Origin: Axinella damicornis
Lineage: Eukaryota; Porifera; Demospongiae; Axinellida; Axinellidae
Length of the DNA stretch: 64,000 nucleotides
Direction: 5' to 3'
Assembly (NCBI GenBank): GCA_963931865.1
Contig: OZ007517.1
Location: 1,392,268-1,456,267 of the forward strand
Part shown: piece by piece, positions 1 to 20,200 of the stretch
Layout: each line of letters starts with the position of its first letter
Numbering within the stretch: the stretch's first letter is position 1
Notes under the pieces: generated by a model
The model's database searches: none
Told to the model about the DNA's origin: nothing
The model's input: the letters and a program-made list of their open reading frames with translations, nothing else
Made by a program: the position numbers and the translations under genes

Positions 1-3000
1 AAATTGCCACTCATAGGGTCAGAGTTCAGGTGAGTGGTTTCTTCCCCCGTCAGTACCCAGGCGTAAGTAATGGGAGGGTCCCCAGCGACTGTACACATCA
101 GGTCAACAGACTGGCTCAAGACCACTGGAGGCACCGGATCTGGTTGTACCATTACCCCACTGGGTGGCTCTGTGGGTGCAGTGAGAGATACCTCACTCAT
201 GCATGATTATCAATTTGCCATTACAAAACTGCGCTGGGAACCTTCCAACCGCTATAGCCCTGTGGTCATTGAACCAGGATTATTAGCCTGCATGTGGTCA
301 TCAGCCCACAGACATTGGCAAGCATGCACTCATCAGCTGACCTCCTCAGCCACCACATCAATGTGTGCTATCAGATATTAATGTCCACATGCACAATCAC
401 AGAGTCCTGACTTGCTATCCACATGATGCAAAGTAAACCAATGGAATCCCAAGATGATTATGAACCAAAAAAGCGTGGATGGCGTTGGCACAACTGTCAC
501 AGAAACAATCAATTTAGACACAAGAAGTTAAATCTGTAAGTCCCAGGAAACTTACTAATCAGTGAGGGATCTATACTGAATGAATAGTGTCCTAGTGATT
601 TCCTGAGCATCTGCTACTCAGTGTGAGGGTTCATTGAAGGTCACTATCAACACTCACCTCCCAACTCAATGGTGATTGTACCATTACCACTCAGTCCAGC
701 AGAGTTGGTCACCTCACAGCGGTAAGTACCAAGGTTTGATTCTGTCGTGATGGTAACAGTCAGCATGCTGCTGGTTTCACTGAGAGTCATGGAGTTGTTG
801 TGTACCCATCTGTAGGTGTAGCTGCCCATGGGGTTGCTTCGTGTGACAATGCAGGTGAGGGTGGTGGAGTTTCCAACCACAACCCTCGTGAGAGTCCCTG
901 TGACCTGTATCTCCGGTGGAACTGTATTGGAACAAGCGACACAACACATGTAACTAATGACCATTGGGACTCTACAAGATATCTATTTACGGTGTATGGT
1001 GGATGAGTAGAATACCAGAGCGGCTTTTGATATGCTTACCTCGCACTTGCACATTGATAGTAGCATTGTTGGTGTTGTCTCCTTCTCTATTAGAGTTGAG
1101 GCCCACACATGTATACTCCCCTTCATGTGCTGGGTAGGCTGCATTCTCTATCATGAGTTGTGAAGTGATGTCACCATTTGTGATGCTAACCATTGCATTT
1201 GGTACAGATCCAGTTATTGTTAATTGCAAATAATTCACTGTATCATTCTGTGGAAATGGTGCCACTGAGGTCCCAATGTACCACGTAATAGTGGGGACAG
1301 GATTGCCAGTGGAGAAGCAGGAGATACTGACAGAGTCTCCCTCAAGCACTGTGACATCACCAGTCAGATTCATGGTTACTGGTTGACCTGCATTCAATGA
1401 AGGGGAGTGTAACCAGTGCTAACTGCTACCGTTTGGTGGGTCTGAGATTAAGATACGTAGTTATAGCTAACTAGGCTATAGAGCGTTTTAGTCTCTAAGT
1501 CTTTATTATAATATAGTAGAAAAAATATTCCCCATAAACATTCACTTCTGGTAGAATTAGAATAGCGTCTCTATAATGTTTGGGCACTTAGGGTCGCACA
1601 GAGAGATTCTGACTACACCACCATGACTGCCATCATGTGTTGACACTTTAAAGTCACTAAGGTTGGGGAGCGCTTTTCTCTTCCCATTGGTTGCCATTGC
1701 TGGTTTCAACCATCATAGGCTGTATATGACATCACACACAAGTGTACTAATTGGGGGAGCTGTAAGCACAAGCTGGTGGACGCAATCAGAGTCTACTGCT
1801 GCTACCAGTGAGTGTCAGTTGCTAAATGTATGCATGTGAAATGCCATGCTTCACATGCATGTGACACTTTGCCATTAGCAACCTGATTCCTTCAACTGGA
1901 ACAGGATTTCTGCAGTAAATGGGTAAATAGAGGTCTTATGGTCCTTACCGTATCTTGTGACAACAAAATCGACATCTAGTGCTTGTATTTGCCCAGTGGC
2001 AACCTGAAGTTGTGCGTAATACACTCCCAGATCATCCGTGGTGGTGGGCTCACGAGCAAAGATTTCATAAAAGTTTGGAAACTCACGTGGTACGACAACA
2101 TGGAAGAGGGCTGATGGTGATGGACTGAACAAACTTCCATTTCTAAACCAGTTAAACCGTTGATATCCTCCTGATGCACTTGTTTCAATGACCAACTTCT
2201 CAGGAGGGTCAAGGATGATGACTCGAGGGGAGACCCTCTCCAGCATATTGGTGACACCTGTGAAAAACACAAGCAAATTCCTTTTGTGTATGCATGGGTA
2301 CACTAACACTTGTTACCAGGATTAGCTACATGTGGATTCAAGTCCATATACAGATCTTACGCAGATAATGTACACTCTAGCAGGAGCGCATGAGCCGCCG
2401 AAGGCGGCTCATACTCAAAGAGCACATGTCGCATACTGGCAATATTAGTACTATAGATTAAACAAGTGAGTCTTTAAAAGATTTGATGTGTCTCGGCACG
2501 ACTTGGTATTAGCTAGAATCACGCAGAGGACATGGCAGCTGTTTAACCCTTTATGACTGCAAAACCTGTTAGCTATGAGACTTTCAGCTTAAGTGAGCGT
2601 CAATATCCTTGGAGGTTCTGTGTGAGCAAGGGGTGGGTCAGGGTGAGGTGGGAATGTTCACCCAAAGGGTGAATGCAGTATGGTCGTGTCTGGGCTTGAT
2701 GTTTAGTCAACACCTTGGCCAATTCTTTCAGCACTTATCTATATAGCTACCTAGAGCTGAGTGAGTTAGTATGCACTTGGGATGGCTGAGTGCGGCACAC
2801 TGGATGAGTGAGTATTTATTGTCCTGAATGAAGTATATACCGTAGTCTCTCGAAAATACGCCCACCCTCGAAAATACGTCCACCCCCCTTTTTCGCGACA
2901 AGTTGTTGCAAAGGGTCATTTATTACTCGAAAGTACGCCCACCCTATTAGCTCAAACAGGAAAGCACTTGAATAGTTCTGGAAGAAGCACCGTCAAAGAG

Positions 3001-6000
3001 GTTGGACTAAGAAATGAAGGCTGGCTATCGGGTACTATTTGCAATGAATTCCATTATGTTGCCTGCCATTGCATAATCAGCTGTGTACTGAATGCATGAC
3101 ATGAGACTGTGCACGCGCTGTGCATTGCATGTTTATGTCTTCGCGTGTGCAATCGCCTAGCGTAGCACTAGCAGCGCACTACGGATTTCTATGAAGCAGC
3201 AGCAATCGGCAAGTCCCGAAGATAGTCTGCGCACTCTACGTCATTCAAGCAGTCCTGCTGTGTCTTGTTTGCTGTTCCTGTAGCTACTCACACGAAGAGA
3301 TTGTTCCTGCTCACCAAGAAACTCCGGGACTAGTAGTAGTTAAGCCTTGCTAGAATGACTGTTGCAGTATTCCACTCGTATAGGGTAGGTGTGGGTATTA
3401 TGAGACAGCACCAATTATGGGTTTCATAGTTTACTACAATTTATAGACATCGTCACTTTGCCTGAACATTGTCAAATGTATCCTCTACCGTTTGATAGAA
3501 TGAATGGTGCAAAGCATATGGTATTCATGATTTGGACAGTATTTAAAATTGTGATGAAATTTTATGGGTAGTTCTGATTGTCCTAATAAAAAATGCGCTG
3601 CCAGAATACCAACAAGCATGCTTGCATGGAAATGGTTCTAGCAGAATCTTCTATGCTGGTAGGGTGTAGCTACCTAGCCAAATGATGATCAGGTATGAAA
3701 CATATAGCAAAAAAACTGGGGTGTCTCATAATACATACCCTGTCTCATAATTGCCTCATTAACGTGTGTGATAAAAATGCAGCCAAACTGCAGTACATCA
3801 ACAACACTGAAACTTTGCCTACCATGGATTGTTAGTACAATGTATTATCTTGTTAAATCTATACCACAGTACAATCGCATCCTGTTGACAGCTTGTTGGT
3901 TAACTTGAAATAGTTATGTGTCTCATAATTGGGGTGGCTACCCTATGCATGTACTTGGGTGGGCCTACTTTAGGATTGGGTGGGCCTACTTTCGAATCAA
4001 GGGTGGGCCTATTTTCGGGAGAGGGGTCCTCGAAAATACGCCCATCCCCCTCTTTGAGCAGATTCTAAATTCATCGCCCATGGGCGTATTTTCGAGAGAC
4101 TACGGTATATATATAGCTAGTGGCAGTCTTGGTAAGAGATTCATGAGCAGCCATGCAAACCCATAATCACATTTTGAAGATGTACTTGCAGGCTATAAAT
4201 ACGTTTGACACCCTATTAAGAGTGTAGAGCATGCAGCACTTGCGCGGGCACATTGCGAAAAGCGATGTACGTACGACCTCATCCACGCTGAGGTCCAGCT
4301 CCAGGCCTAAACTCATAATGCTCAATAAGTGTCATTTTGCTTTGCTATTTTTTGGATCTTACCCTTTTTGTGCATCACCCCTTTTCTGTAAAAAGAAACC
4401 TTTGTATCACAGGACGTACGCTGGTAAGCCAGGTATATTTACCTGTACTTAGCTAGTTGTATATCATCCTTCCTGTCACTTGCACGTACGTACCACGTAC
4501 GTACCTATATAGTCATCCAGCACTGTGTCTCGGCACTTCGGTGCCGAGACAAAAAAAGTGGCATGTCTGTAGCACAATTACTGTACTACAAGTGGGTACG
4601 GCCTTTGGTCATGCTTGTTTTGCCTTCAGTGAAGCTCTGAGAATTTGCTCACTAAGAGAAGCAACATTTAAAGTATGTTGGTTCAATCTCCTGTGGTGGG
4701 TGGGAAGTGGAGTGTGCAGTGTGTCCCTATACTTCCCAGAATCGCTTTGAGCTTCCTCCCTCCTGGAAGCCCTTTACCTCACTGACTGGCTTCCGAAGTA
4801 GCTACATGGCCATGCAGGCTTGAACATCAAATATCTAATGCAGCAATTCTACAAGGACATGCAGTGACTGAATAAGGGGTGGGTAGTGACAATGCTATAT
4901 AGAGCAGTGAACAATTCTCCTGAATATGATACGCTTTCCCTTGCATGACAGGTAGCAGCAAAATTTATTCCAAGAGCACTTTGCACTGCAGAACTGGTAT
5001 GAGAAATGGCACCTGCCTCAATTGGCCCATGTGACCTCACTGATCAAGTGAACCAGAACCTAACATCTGCAAGTCTAATAGATCCTGTATTAATTACCAC
5101 ACCATTAATTTTGTCTGCTACGTCGAACCTAACGATCAAATGATATTGAGAGTCTAGCACCAACCTGTGTCCAGTCTGAGAGGTGTGGTAGTGATCACTT
5201 CAGAATCACTGTCCACATCAGTGAAGATACACTGGTACACACCGACATCAGAGGAACCAAAGTTGGAGATTTGAAGGTCACTGACCCTTCGCCGACCACT
5301 CAGGGTCGTGCTCTCAGTGATGGTAATCCTACCACCATCAACCAGCTGCTCTCCATTCCTAACCCACACCACTAAGGGAGGATCGAAACTCCCCAAGCCT
5401 GCATCTCCTTCATGACCACCAACACAACGCAACAATGGTGGACCTACAGTAGAACCAAGTGTTACTGCTGTCCGGTTGTCACGTGGGAAGACATTGCTTT
5501 CACTTGCAACAGGATCTGTCACAACATTCAAGGTGTTAGTGCTTGAGCCAAAAGCTGCAGGGAAGGAAAGATTGTGTTATGTGTGTGTACAGTGGCATGT
5601 ATAACTGTGATGTATATATTCATAAATAATTATACTGAATATATGTGTCTATGTAAGCAAACCCACCCACGTTTAATGGCAATATGACCTCCATTTAATT
5701 ATGGTTCGTCATAATTATGCACATGTGCATACAAGTGTTAAACTATATATACACTGACAGGAGTCGGTAAACTACTGACAGGAGTCAGTAAACTACTGTC
5801 GACGCTGATCACTCCGGGTATCAGAATCAGCTTGGCCTACCTGTGAGAGGCAGTGTGGAGCTGCTCACAGTTGCTGTTCCATCACTAGCTTGACACTGAT
5901 AGCTACCATCATCTGCTAGCCCAAAGTTATCAACCACAAGTGATGAGGTAGTAGACAGCAGAATAAGTGTCGGTGGACCGGGCCGCAGCAAAGTATCGTT

Positions 6001-8285
6001 ACTACTGCTGATGCGAATGTGTGGAGGGTCATTGTCAAGAGTCACTCCATCCTTGGTCCAGGTGATACTGGGGGTTGCAGTTGTTGAGACATCAGTGCAG
6101 TACAGCCAGATCACAGACCCCTCCACAATGCTGTGGACCCCACCATTACTTTGGAAGAGGACATCCGGGAAGGTGGTGACTGTCGGCAGCTGGCCCAGCT
6201 GGCCATTCACAGCTGAGTGAGGATTTGGTGGGTGGGAGAGGGGAGGGGAAAGTTAAACACTTTAGCATGTATCAATTAAGGTAGGAAGCATGACATCGGC
6301 AAAATTGCGCAATTTTGCTCATGAATAATTAATGAGATGACGTCACTCGCATACGGTTATATATATAGAGTTATTGATCTTTTTACGTTTTCCCATGGCG
6401 GCAACCGGAATAAACAAGGGGGGCTTCTCTCTTTGATGCGGCTAGCGGCCCTTTCAAGTTTCAAATCGGTACTCTGATGTGGCCGTGCGGTACTTTGAAG
6501 ATTTGTTACAACACTCTTTTTTTTTTTTTCTTTTTTTTTTTCTTAAGTAAGGAGCTATTCTGGCTTATTGAATGTAGCGATGGGCTATCTGAGTGTGAAT
6601 AGCTAGGTGGAGTGAGCAGGAATGTTTGTGGGTCTGCTGAAGTGGCCGAAGAACAGCCTGGAAAGTGAACAGCCTCCGACAGCTCCCTGGCCAAGGTACT
6701 CTAGAGAGTTGACCTTTCGGCATTACAGGCCCCGCCCATTTTTGTGTCAGGGCGAATTTGGCTGGTTTGGTAGCTGGACTGGGCTGGTGAGAGGGAGTAG
6801 ATGTGTGGCCAAAACTCTGTAACCGAGAGGTGAACGTGGAAAAGCATCCCTAGTTTTGCAGGGGGTAGGTTGACCTTTTGGAAACTGGCCTTGGCTTTGG
6901 TCTGTTTTGGTTGGTGTGCGTGGAATTTTTTTGAAAGCCTAGGGTAGCCAAACCTCTGTTTTTGAGGGCGGCAGTGAGTTTTGGGCTGTAGCCTGCAACT
7001 GCGGAGAGCCGGTGGTAAATCCATCCGATGTTTTTTGGCCTGTTTTGTGTGTGTATTGATGATGGGGTCAGAGTGTGTGTGGGGCCTTGGAGAGGGTTCA
7101 AATTTTCAGTTTAGTAGAGGGCCTTAAAATTGAATTTTAGGGCGTTTTCAAGCAGAGGGAGCAGTTTGATGCAAAGTATTGCTGAAACTTGTGTAGTACC
7201 GCTTTGATGCTGCCCATTTATCCATCAACTTGGTTTCGGAGATATTGCTCTACCCGTTTCCTACCTTAAGGGTACCAGGGTCCCCCCACTGTGCACTGTC
7301 ATTTTGAGATTCAGCTAGCCTATCTAATTTAATTGTACACCATTTATCATACAATTCATTTTGCTAAAATTATTCCACTGAAGAGTTATGTTTATATATG
7401 TACATGAAAAATCATGCTTCAGTTAAGATGATTTAACTCATTTAACGGTTTCAATCGCTAAAAATCTGGGTGTGCTTCAAGCACACAGCCCTTTTCTCAC
7501 ACTCAGCTCCATGCACACATCCTAGCCCCCAGTGCCCTTACAAACACGTCTACAGATGCAACAAACCGTACAATCATGCATGTATTTCAATCAGAGGCTT
7601 GCTATAACCCTCAGTAGGAGTTTGGGCCGGAAACCTTCTCTGACGTTCTCAGTGAGTGTGTGCATCAACAATTAAAGTCGGGCAAGTAGCATGTAGGTGA
7701 AGTGGCTTAATTAAATTAACCTCTCACACACGATTGAGCACTTGCACATTTTCAACATTCCACAACTGCATGCTACAAGTAGCTACAGGCTCTTAATCTT
7801 CCATCTCAACAATGCTGTGAGAACCTTGCACCACTCATCAGCTATTGATTGTGATTTGACCAATAAGGTAGCGCTAGCTATTACACAGCCAACAACAATG
7901 GAGACAGTTTATAAGGCTTGTTCCCAGGCGCTCGGTAACTGCGCCTTGGAACGAGGCAGTATCTGAACCAGTTTTACAGTAATATTACTGCATTAATGCA
8001 GATGTTTGTGAAATAGCTATATCCGTCAACATGTGGGTATCCGGCATCTACAGTGAAACCTTTCAGCACCTTTGTAGCTATGATTGTAGTTCGTTGTATC
8101 AATCTGTAATATAATTATACTATTCAGAAGCGAAGTGCAATGCTGCAGTGTTGATGAAACCTTACAGGTGCATGCAGACCGAGCATATAATACACATTGC
8201 ACGTGGTAAGTATTATACGCATGTTGTAGCTACGGTCCTCACCCACAAGGCAGAGAAACAGCTGAGCGATTGCGGTGGTTCTCAT
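1..8285 (-). CDS. Multi-Ig-domain secreted or membrane protein (5' part; runs off left edge)
   Basis: Seven exons join in phase: 8285-8243 (start and signal peptide MRTTAIAQLFLCLV), 6212-5841, 5554-5165, 2257-1949, 1387-1040, 921-658 and 169-1. The signal exon ends in phase 1 and each complete Ig exon is a multiple of three with phase 1 at both ends, the classic one-domain-per-exon layout of Ig proteins. Ig1 (YCTDV, TWTKDG, DDGSYQCQ), Ig2 (LRCVGG, VWVRNG, VGVYQC), Ig4 (SISCFS, TWYIG, GEYTCVG), Ig5 (TLTCIV, YRWVHN, GTYRCEV) and the partial Ig6 (DLMCTV, YAWVL) carry the paired cysteines and core Trp as far as seen. Ig3 (exon 2257-1949) lacks both cysteines (VIETSAS and GVYYAQL) but keeps FNWFRNG. 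Donors and acceptors are canonical (for example GTAAGC after 1040). A role in adhesion or recognition is inferred from the fold. The C-terminus, including any transmembrane or kinase part, is outside the window, so the family cannot be named. Confidence 0.8.
2388..2411. repeat. Small perfect hairpin with GCCGAAGGC core
   Basis: ATGAGCCGCC and GGCGGCTCAT flank a GAA loop. Similar GCC-GAA-GGC-type hairpins recur at 10917 and 11608 and, with a CAAAGG variant, near 16158, inside or beside mobile elements. Confidence 0.5.
2838..4107. mobile_element. Non-autonomous DNA transposon, about 1.27 kb
   Basis: The ends are inverted: TACCGTAGTCTCTCGAAAAT at 2838 and its reverse complement ending at 4107. 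The left end repeats a CGAAAATACGCCCACC-like motif twice, and matching copies sit at the right end near 4020-4095. Flanks are TATA-rich (TATA/TACCG and CGGTA/TATA), compatible with a TA target. No transposase reading frame is visible. It lies in the intron between Ig exons 2 and 3 and makes that intron unusually long (2.9 kb). Confidence 0.7.
4526..4549. repeat. Small perfect hairpin (GTCTCGGCAC / GGTGCCGAGAC)
   Basis: A 10-bp stem (GTCTCGGCAC paired with GTGCCGAGAC) closed by a short TTCG-type loop is followed by an A run. It sits in the same long Ig-gene intron and is probably a remnant of a palindromic element. Confidence 0.45.
6276..7269. mobile_element. TTAA-flanked non-autonomous element, about 1 kb
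   Basis: TTAAGGTAGGAA at 6276 is mirrored by TTCCTACCTTAA ending at 7269, so both ends begin with TTAA followed by an inverted GGTAGGAA. TTAA targets are typical of piggyBac-like and Kolobok-like elements. No transposase is seen; a T-rich tract lies at 6511-6542. The element fills most of the first intron of the Ig gene. Confidence 0.5.
7913..7959. repeat. TAGCCTCG-family palindrome, degenerate copy
   Basis: AAGGCTTGTTCCCAGGCGCT is followed by an imperfect complement GCGCCTTGGAACGAGGCA, matching the abundant short palindrome family described at 58130. Confidence 0.5.
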
Positions 8286-8555
8286 CGATTCAGCTGAGTT
8301 TGTCATGTGAAAAACGTCTTCGCCACTTGCTCCTTCTGAACACACTGCGCCGCTAATCAGAATTGCCGCTCCCACATGCAGAAAAACGCGACTACGACAG
8401 CAAACATGCGTTCCACAAAATTATTGATGCACGTCGCACGCGCATGATACGGTACATGGTTACGCGATAAATCGAGCGCCACCTCACACAATACCAACAT
8501 TTTTGTACAAAAGCGAAGCGATGAGTGAGAGATGTGTAATTGCAAAACACGATAT

Positions 8556-8942
8556 TATAGTCTCGGAACCAGACCCTTCGTGCGGGAGAGGAGGAAAGGG
8601 TCTGGGCACGTTCCTACATTCGAGTTGTCCTCACGGAACGTAATTATGCGTGGTAATTAGCGATCAACTGCGATACCACGCGTACGATCACAGTCGACCT
8701 GCTCGTTGCCCTCCTCAACTTTTGTCAGTCACTCGCGGGTAACGCGGTACGGCACAGCGATTCGCCATGTCTAGTCACTGGCGACACAGAAAAGCCTGGA
8801 GAAAAATCATTTCCTTGACGTCATTCGCAATCAACGCTTCTGATTCGTTAGGTCAACATTCCGACCTGGGGACAACTCGAATGTAAGATGGTGCCCAGAC
8901 CCTTTCCTCCTCCCCCGCACGAAGGGTCTGGTTCCGAGACTA
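8556..8942. mobile_element. TAGTCTCGG-terminated MITE with about 75-bp inverted repeats
   Basis: The left end reads TAGTCTCGGAACCAGACCCT and the right end is its complement. The arms continue through the GGGTCTGGGCAC region for about 75 bp with few mismatches. An 8-bp direct repeat, CACGATAT, flanks the element at 8548-8555 and 8943-8950, as expected for a cut-and-paste insertion (hAT-like by TSD length). It lies just upstream of the Ig gene start and downstream of the SGT stop. Confidence 0.75.
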
Positions 8943-9010
8943 CACGATATAGTGTGAGAGTTCATAACATGGATGTTCATTGGATGGCTGTGGATAAAGC
9001 ATGATACATT

Positions 9011-16904
<7,894 letters not shown>

Positions 16905-17213
16905 CCTCTCTCAAGCAGATACTGTCAGGAGAACTTGCAGTCCTGCAGTGAAATACAGATGCCATTCAGCAGGAAAATGAATAAGAATCCAGAGGTGTAG
17001 CCTAAAACACACTCATGACTTTGCACACAAACTACGGAAGCCAGCAGAACACTCCTGACTTTCTAAACTCGACTACTCACTGTGAACGAGAGTTTCTAAG
17101 CCTCGATAATAATACCACCCACACGTTACACGTGTGCAAGCTTTGCGCTCTAATTATCCGAATTGAGGCCGCCCTCCGAAATAATTACTTTACCTAGCGC
17201 CCCTTCAACTTCG
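16905..17213. promoter_or_regulatory. Divergent promoter region between SGT and TRIR
   Basis: 309 bp separate the two start codons (SGT leftward at 16904, TRIR rightward at 17214), so both promoters and 5' UTRs must lie here unless upstream non-coding exons exist. I see no TATA box. Bidirectional control is inferred from the spacing only. Confidence 0.55.
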
Positions 17214-20200
17214 ATGGCTACGTTTCAGCCTCATGCTGTGAACAGTGGGAGCCCCACTGAGGGTAGAGATGAAGGAACGGCGCAGAAATTACTTGGAAAC
17301 AAATTTGCCAACGATGGGAGCTTTTTTGAAATGTTTAGACGGAAAATGGAAGAGAAAGAGAGAGCCAACTGCAAGGACACCCAAGTTCAAGTGTCAAAGG
17401 ACACACCCAGTCGTTTGGACGTTCCTGTTGAGGGTAGAACAGAGTGTAGAACTGAGGGCAGTTCTGAACGAGAGAAGAGAAAAGAAGAGGGAACCCAATC
17501 TAAACCTTATCAGGTTGTGCCACGGATGACGCATTATAGGATGGCTGTGTGTGTGTGTGTGTGTGTGTGTGTGGTGGAGGAGGGAGGAACTGTTGTAGTG
17601 GAGTCATATTTGCAACCATGACTACAGTCTCAGACCCAGTCCGAGGTGCAGATACCTGCTTACAGCCTCGTATCTCATTCATAATTATGAAACACATCTT
17701 TCATGGTCATTAGACAATGGGGGATATACAGAGTATCCAGCTAAGTCCTATGCTATATATCTTGGGCTAGGAATGAGATATGAAGCTGGGATTTGCACCA
17801 TTGCGATCAGCACGAAAAGAACCTTAAATTGATGTCCTAAAAATGATTTTTAATCTCGGTCACATTTTTGCCAAAAATCGCACTCGACCAAAGGCTATAA
17901 TCCATGGTTTTTCATCATTTTGGGTCAAAATTCAACCTACTGCAAAATGGACATCTTTGGAATGCTCCATTCATGCTGATCACAATGGTGCAAATCCCAG
18001 CTTCATATCTCCTTCCTAGCCCAAGATACCTAGCATAGTACTTAGCTCAAACATTTGGCCTAATTTGCGCTATTGCGATCAGCATCGATGGAATGATCCA
18101 TATTTGGCAGAAATGGCACATCAGTCACCCTACAGGAGTGCTGTTTCTAATTTAGGCACACCTCCACTCAAGGGTCAAAGTAGGGCATTCTCCAGCAGTC
18201 AGGATCCAATTCTCAGAATGGTTAGCCTCGTTCCCAGGCTGCGTGGGAATGAGGCTACTGGATAGTGTTCTGGGCTCTTGGTTGCAAATGTGACTACCCT
18301 ATTACAAGAGTAACTTCCCCTTTGAAATTATCTCAATGTGTGGAAATGTGATAGCGCTTTTAGTATCACTATATGACATAATAGAAACAGTGAGGGAATT
18401 CTCCTTCTCAAAAAGGAAATGGCCTTATTTTCTAGCGTAAACTGACAAGTACTTGACTGGAGATGTAGCACAACAGCTGGCACTTGCTATATTCATATGA
18501 AACCCTACACCGAAATGTCTGCCGTGAAATATGTCTTGACCACTATTTCGTAAAACTGTACTTGCCTCTTTGCTATAAGCTGGAAACATCAAAATATGTC
18601 CCTGTAATAGAGTATTGGTACCAGTTTGGTATACCGACATGATGCTCACATAAGACCGTGCAGAGATTCGAACGTTACTCACGAACTCTGCATACCATGT
18701 TGCTGGTTTTCAGTGGAGAGCCATCATTACCAATAGTCTCAGACCCAAACCAACCCCAGCATGGATTGCTTCCAGTATCACACATGTAATACTGGAAGCG
18801 ATCTGCGCCTGGACGAAGACCAGTGTTAGTACAGAAAGCCACTGCTCTGCTAGTAGACAAACTTCTAAAGTTATGTTGTGTTTGTGTGTGCTCTGTTGAC
18901 CGTATGAAGTCCATCTCTTGTCTAGGGCCTAACGGGCAAAAGAAAAGCACTAATGAGAACTGTTGAACTAAGGGAGAAACGCAAACGACGGCGGGAGGAG
19001 ATTGAGGTGGTTTTGATGGCTATGATGTTTGTCTTGAATGTCACTGTGTGTTGGTTCATTTCCAGGCCTATCCTGATAAAATGGGGTAGACCTGGAAGCG
19101 AGACCATCTGTGTGTTCATATGTAAATTGTACAAGGGTCTTGTTGAGCTGTCCAAGGTGGTGAGATGGCATGCTATTTATGTGATTGCTAAACCGATTGC
19201 TCTTCTCCTCAAAGTGGAGATGTTATATAGATGCATGTTGTGCCTGTGTTAACAGCTGTGTCATCCATGATGTGTCCACTAAGGCAGCAATAAGAGTACG
19301 TTCCGAGGCTCCCAGGAGCCCCCCCCCCCCCCCCCCCCCCCCCCCCGAGGCTCCCAGGGGGCCCCCTGAGGCTCTCAGGTGGCCCCCGAGGCTTCCATGG
19401 AGACCCTGAGGCTCTCAGGGGGACCGAGGCTCTCAGGGGGACCCTGAGGCTCTCAAGGGGACCCTGAGGCTCCCAAGGGGACCCTGAGGCTCTCAGGAGG
19501 CCCCCGAGGCTCCCACCCGAGGCTCCCAGAGGCTCCCAGGAGCTCCCTGAGGCTCCCAGAGGCCCCCGAGGCTCCCAAGGGGGCCCCTGAGGCTCCCAGG
19601 TGCCCCCCAAAGCTCCCAGGGCCCCTCTGAAGCTACTAGGCATATGATGTCTGGTTGCCTTGCTTGAGTTTGCCAATTAGAGCAACTAGTGAGTACATGC
19701 CTTTTCATTACCTTGGATGGCTCATTGAGTCCATGCCATAGACCAATCATTATTGGATGGATAAGGTGGGTGACTGCAAACACCTGTGTGTGCGGTCTGA
19801 CATGTTTTCATGGGCGTGGACGGCTTGCAGTAGCTGTGTGTGTGGAGATAGGTTAGGTAGACTTCATAGGCTGCAATAAACTACAACTGATCTAAATAGC
19901 ATTTAAATGGCCTGAGGGTTCAAGGCTGCAGACTTCTAAATGCAACAAAGATGCTACAGAGGACCTTTCAGGAAGTTCTTGAATGCTGTCTTGACCAGAC
20001 CTCAGTGTTGAAGGAAGGAGAAATAAGGTATAGGATCTGGGAACAATGAAAGCTTGTGCTAGCTCACATGCATCAGCAGCTCCCTAACTCCAACTGGATC
20101 TGTCAAGAGACTTGGCCTCATTCCCAGGCCGTGTGGGCCACGTGGCCTGGGAACGAGGCTATCAGGAGACTGCATTCAACTGAAGGCTAATAACTAGCTT

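Noticed and set aside
19209..19783. Minus-strand frames rich in Gly/Pro/Trp/Ser
   Set aside because: Produced by the GAGGCTCYCAGG minisatellite in TRIR intron 2.
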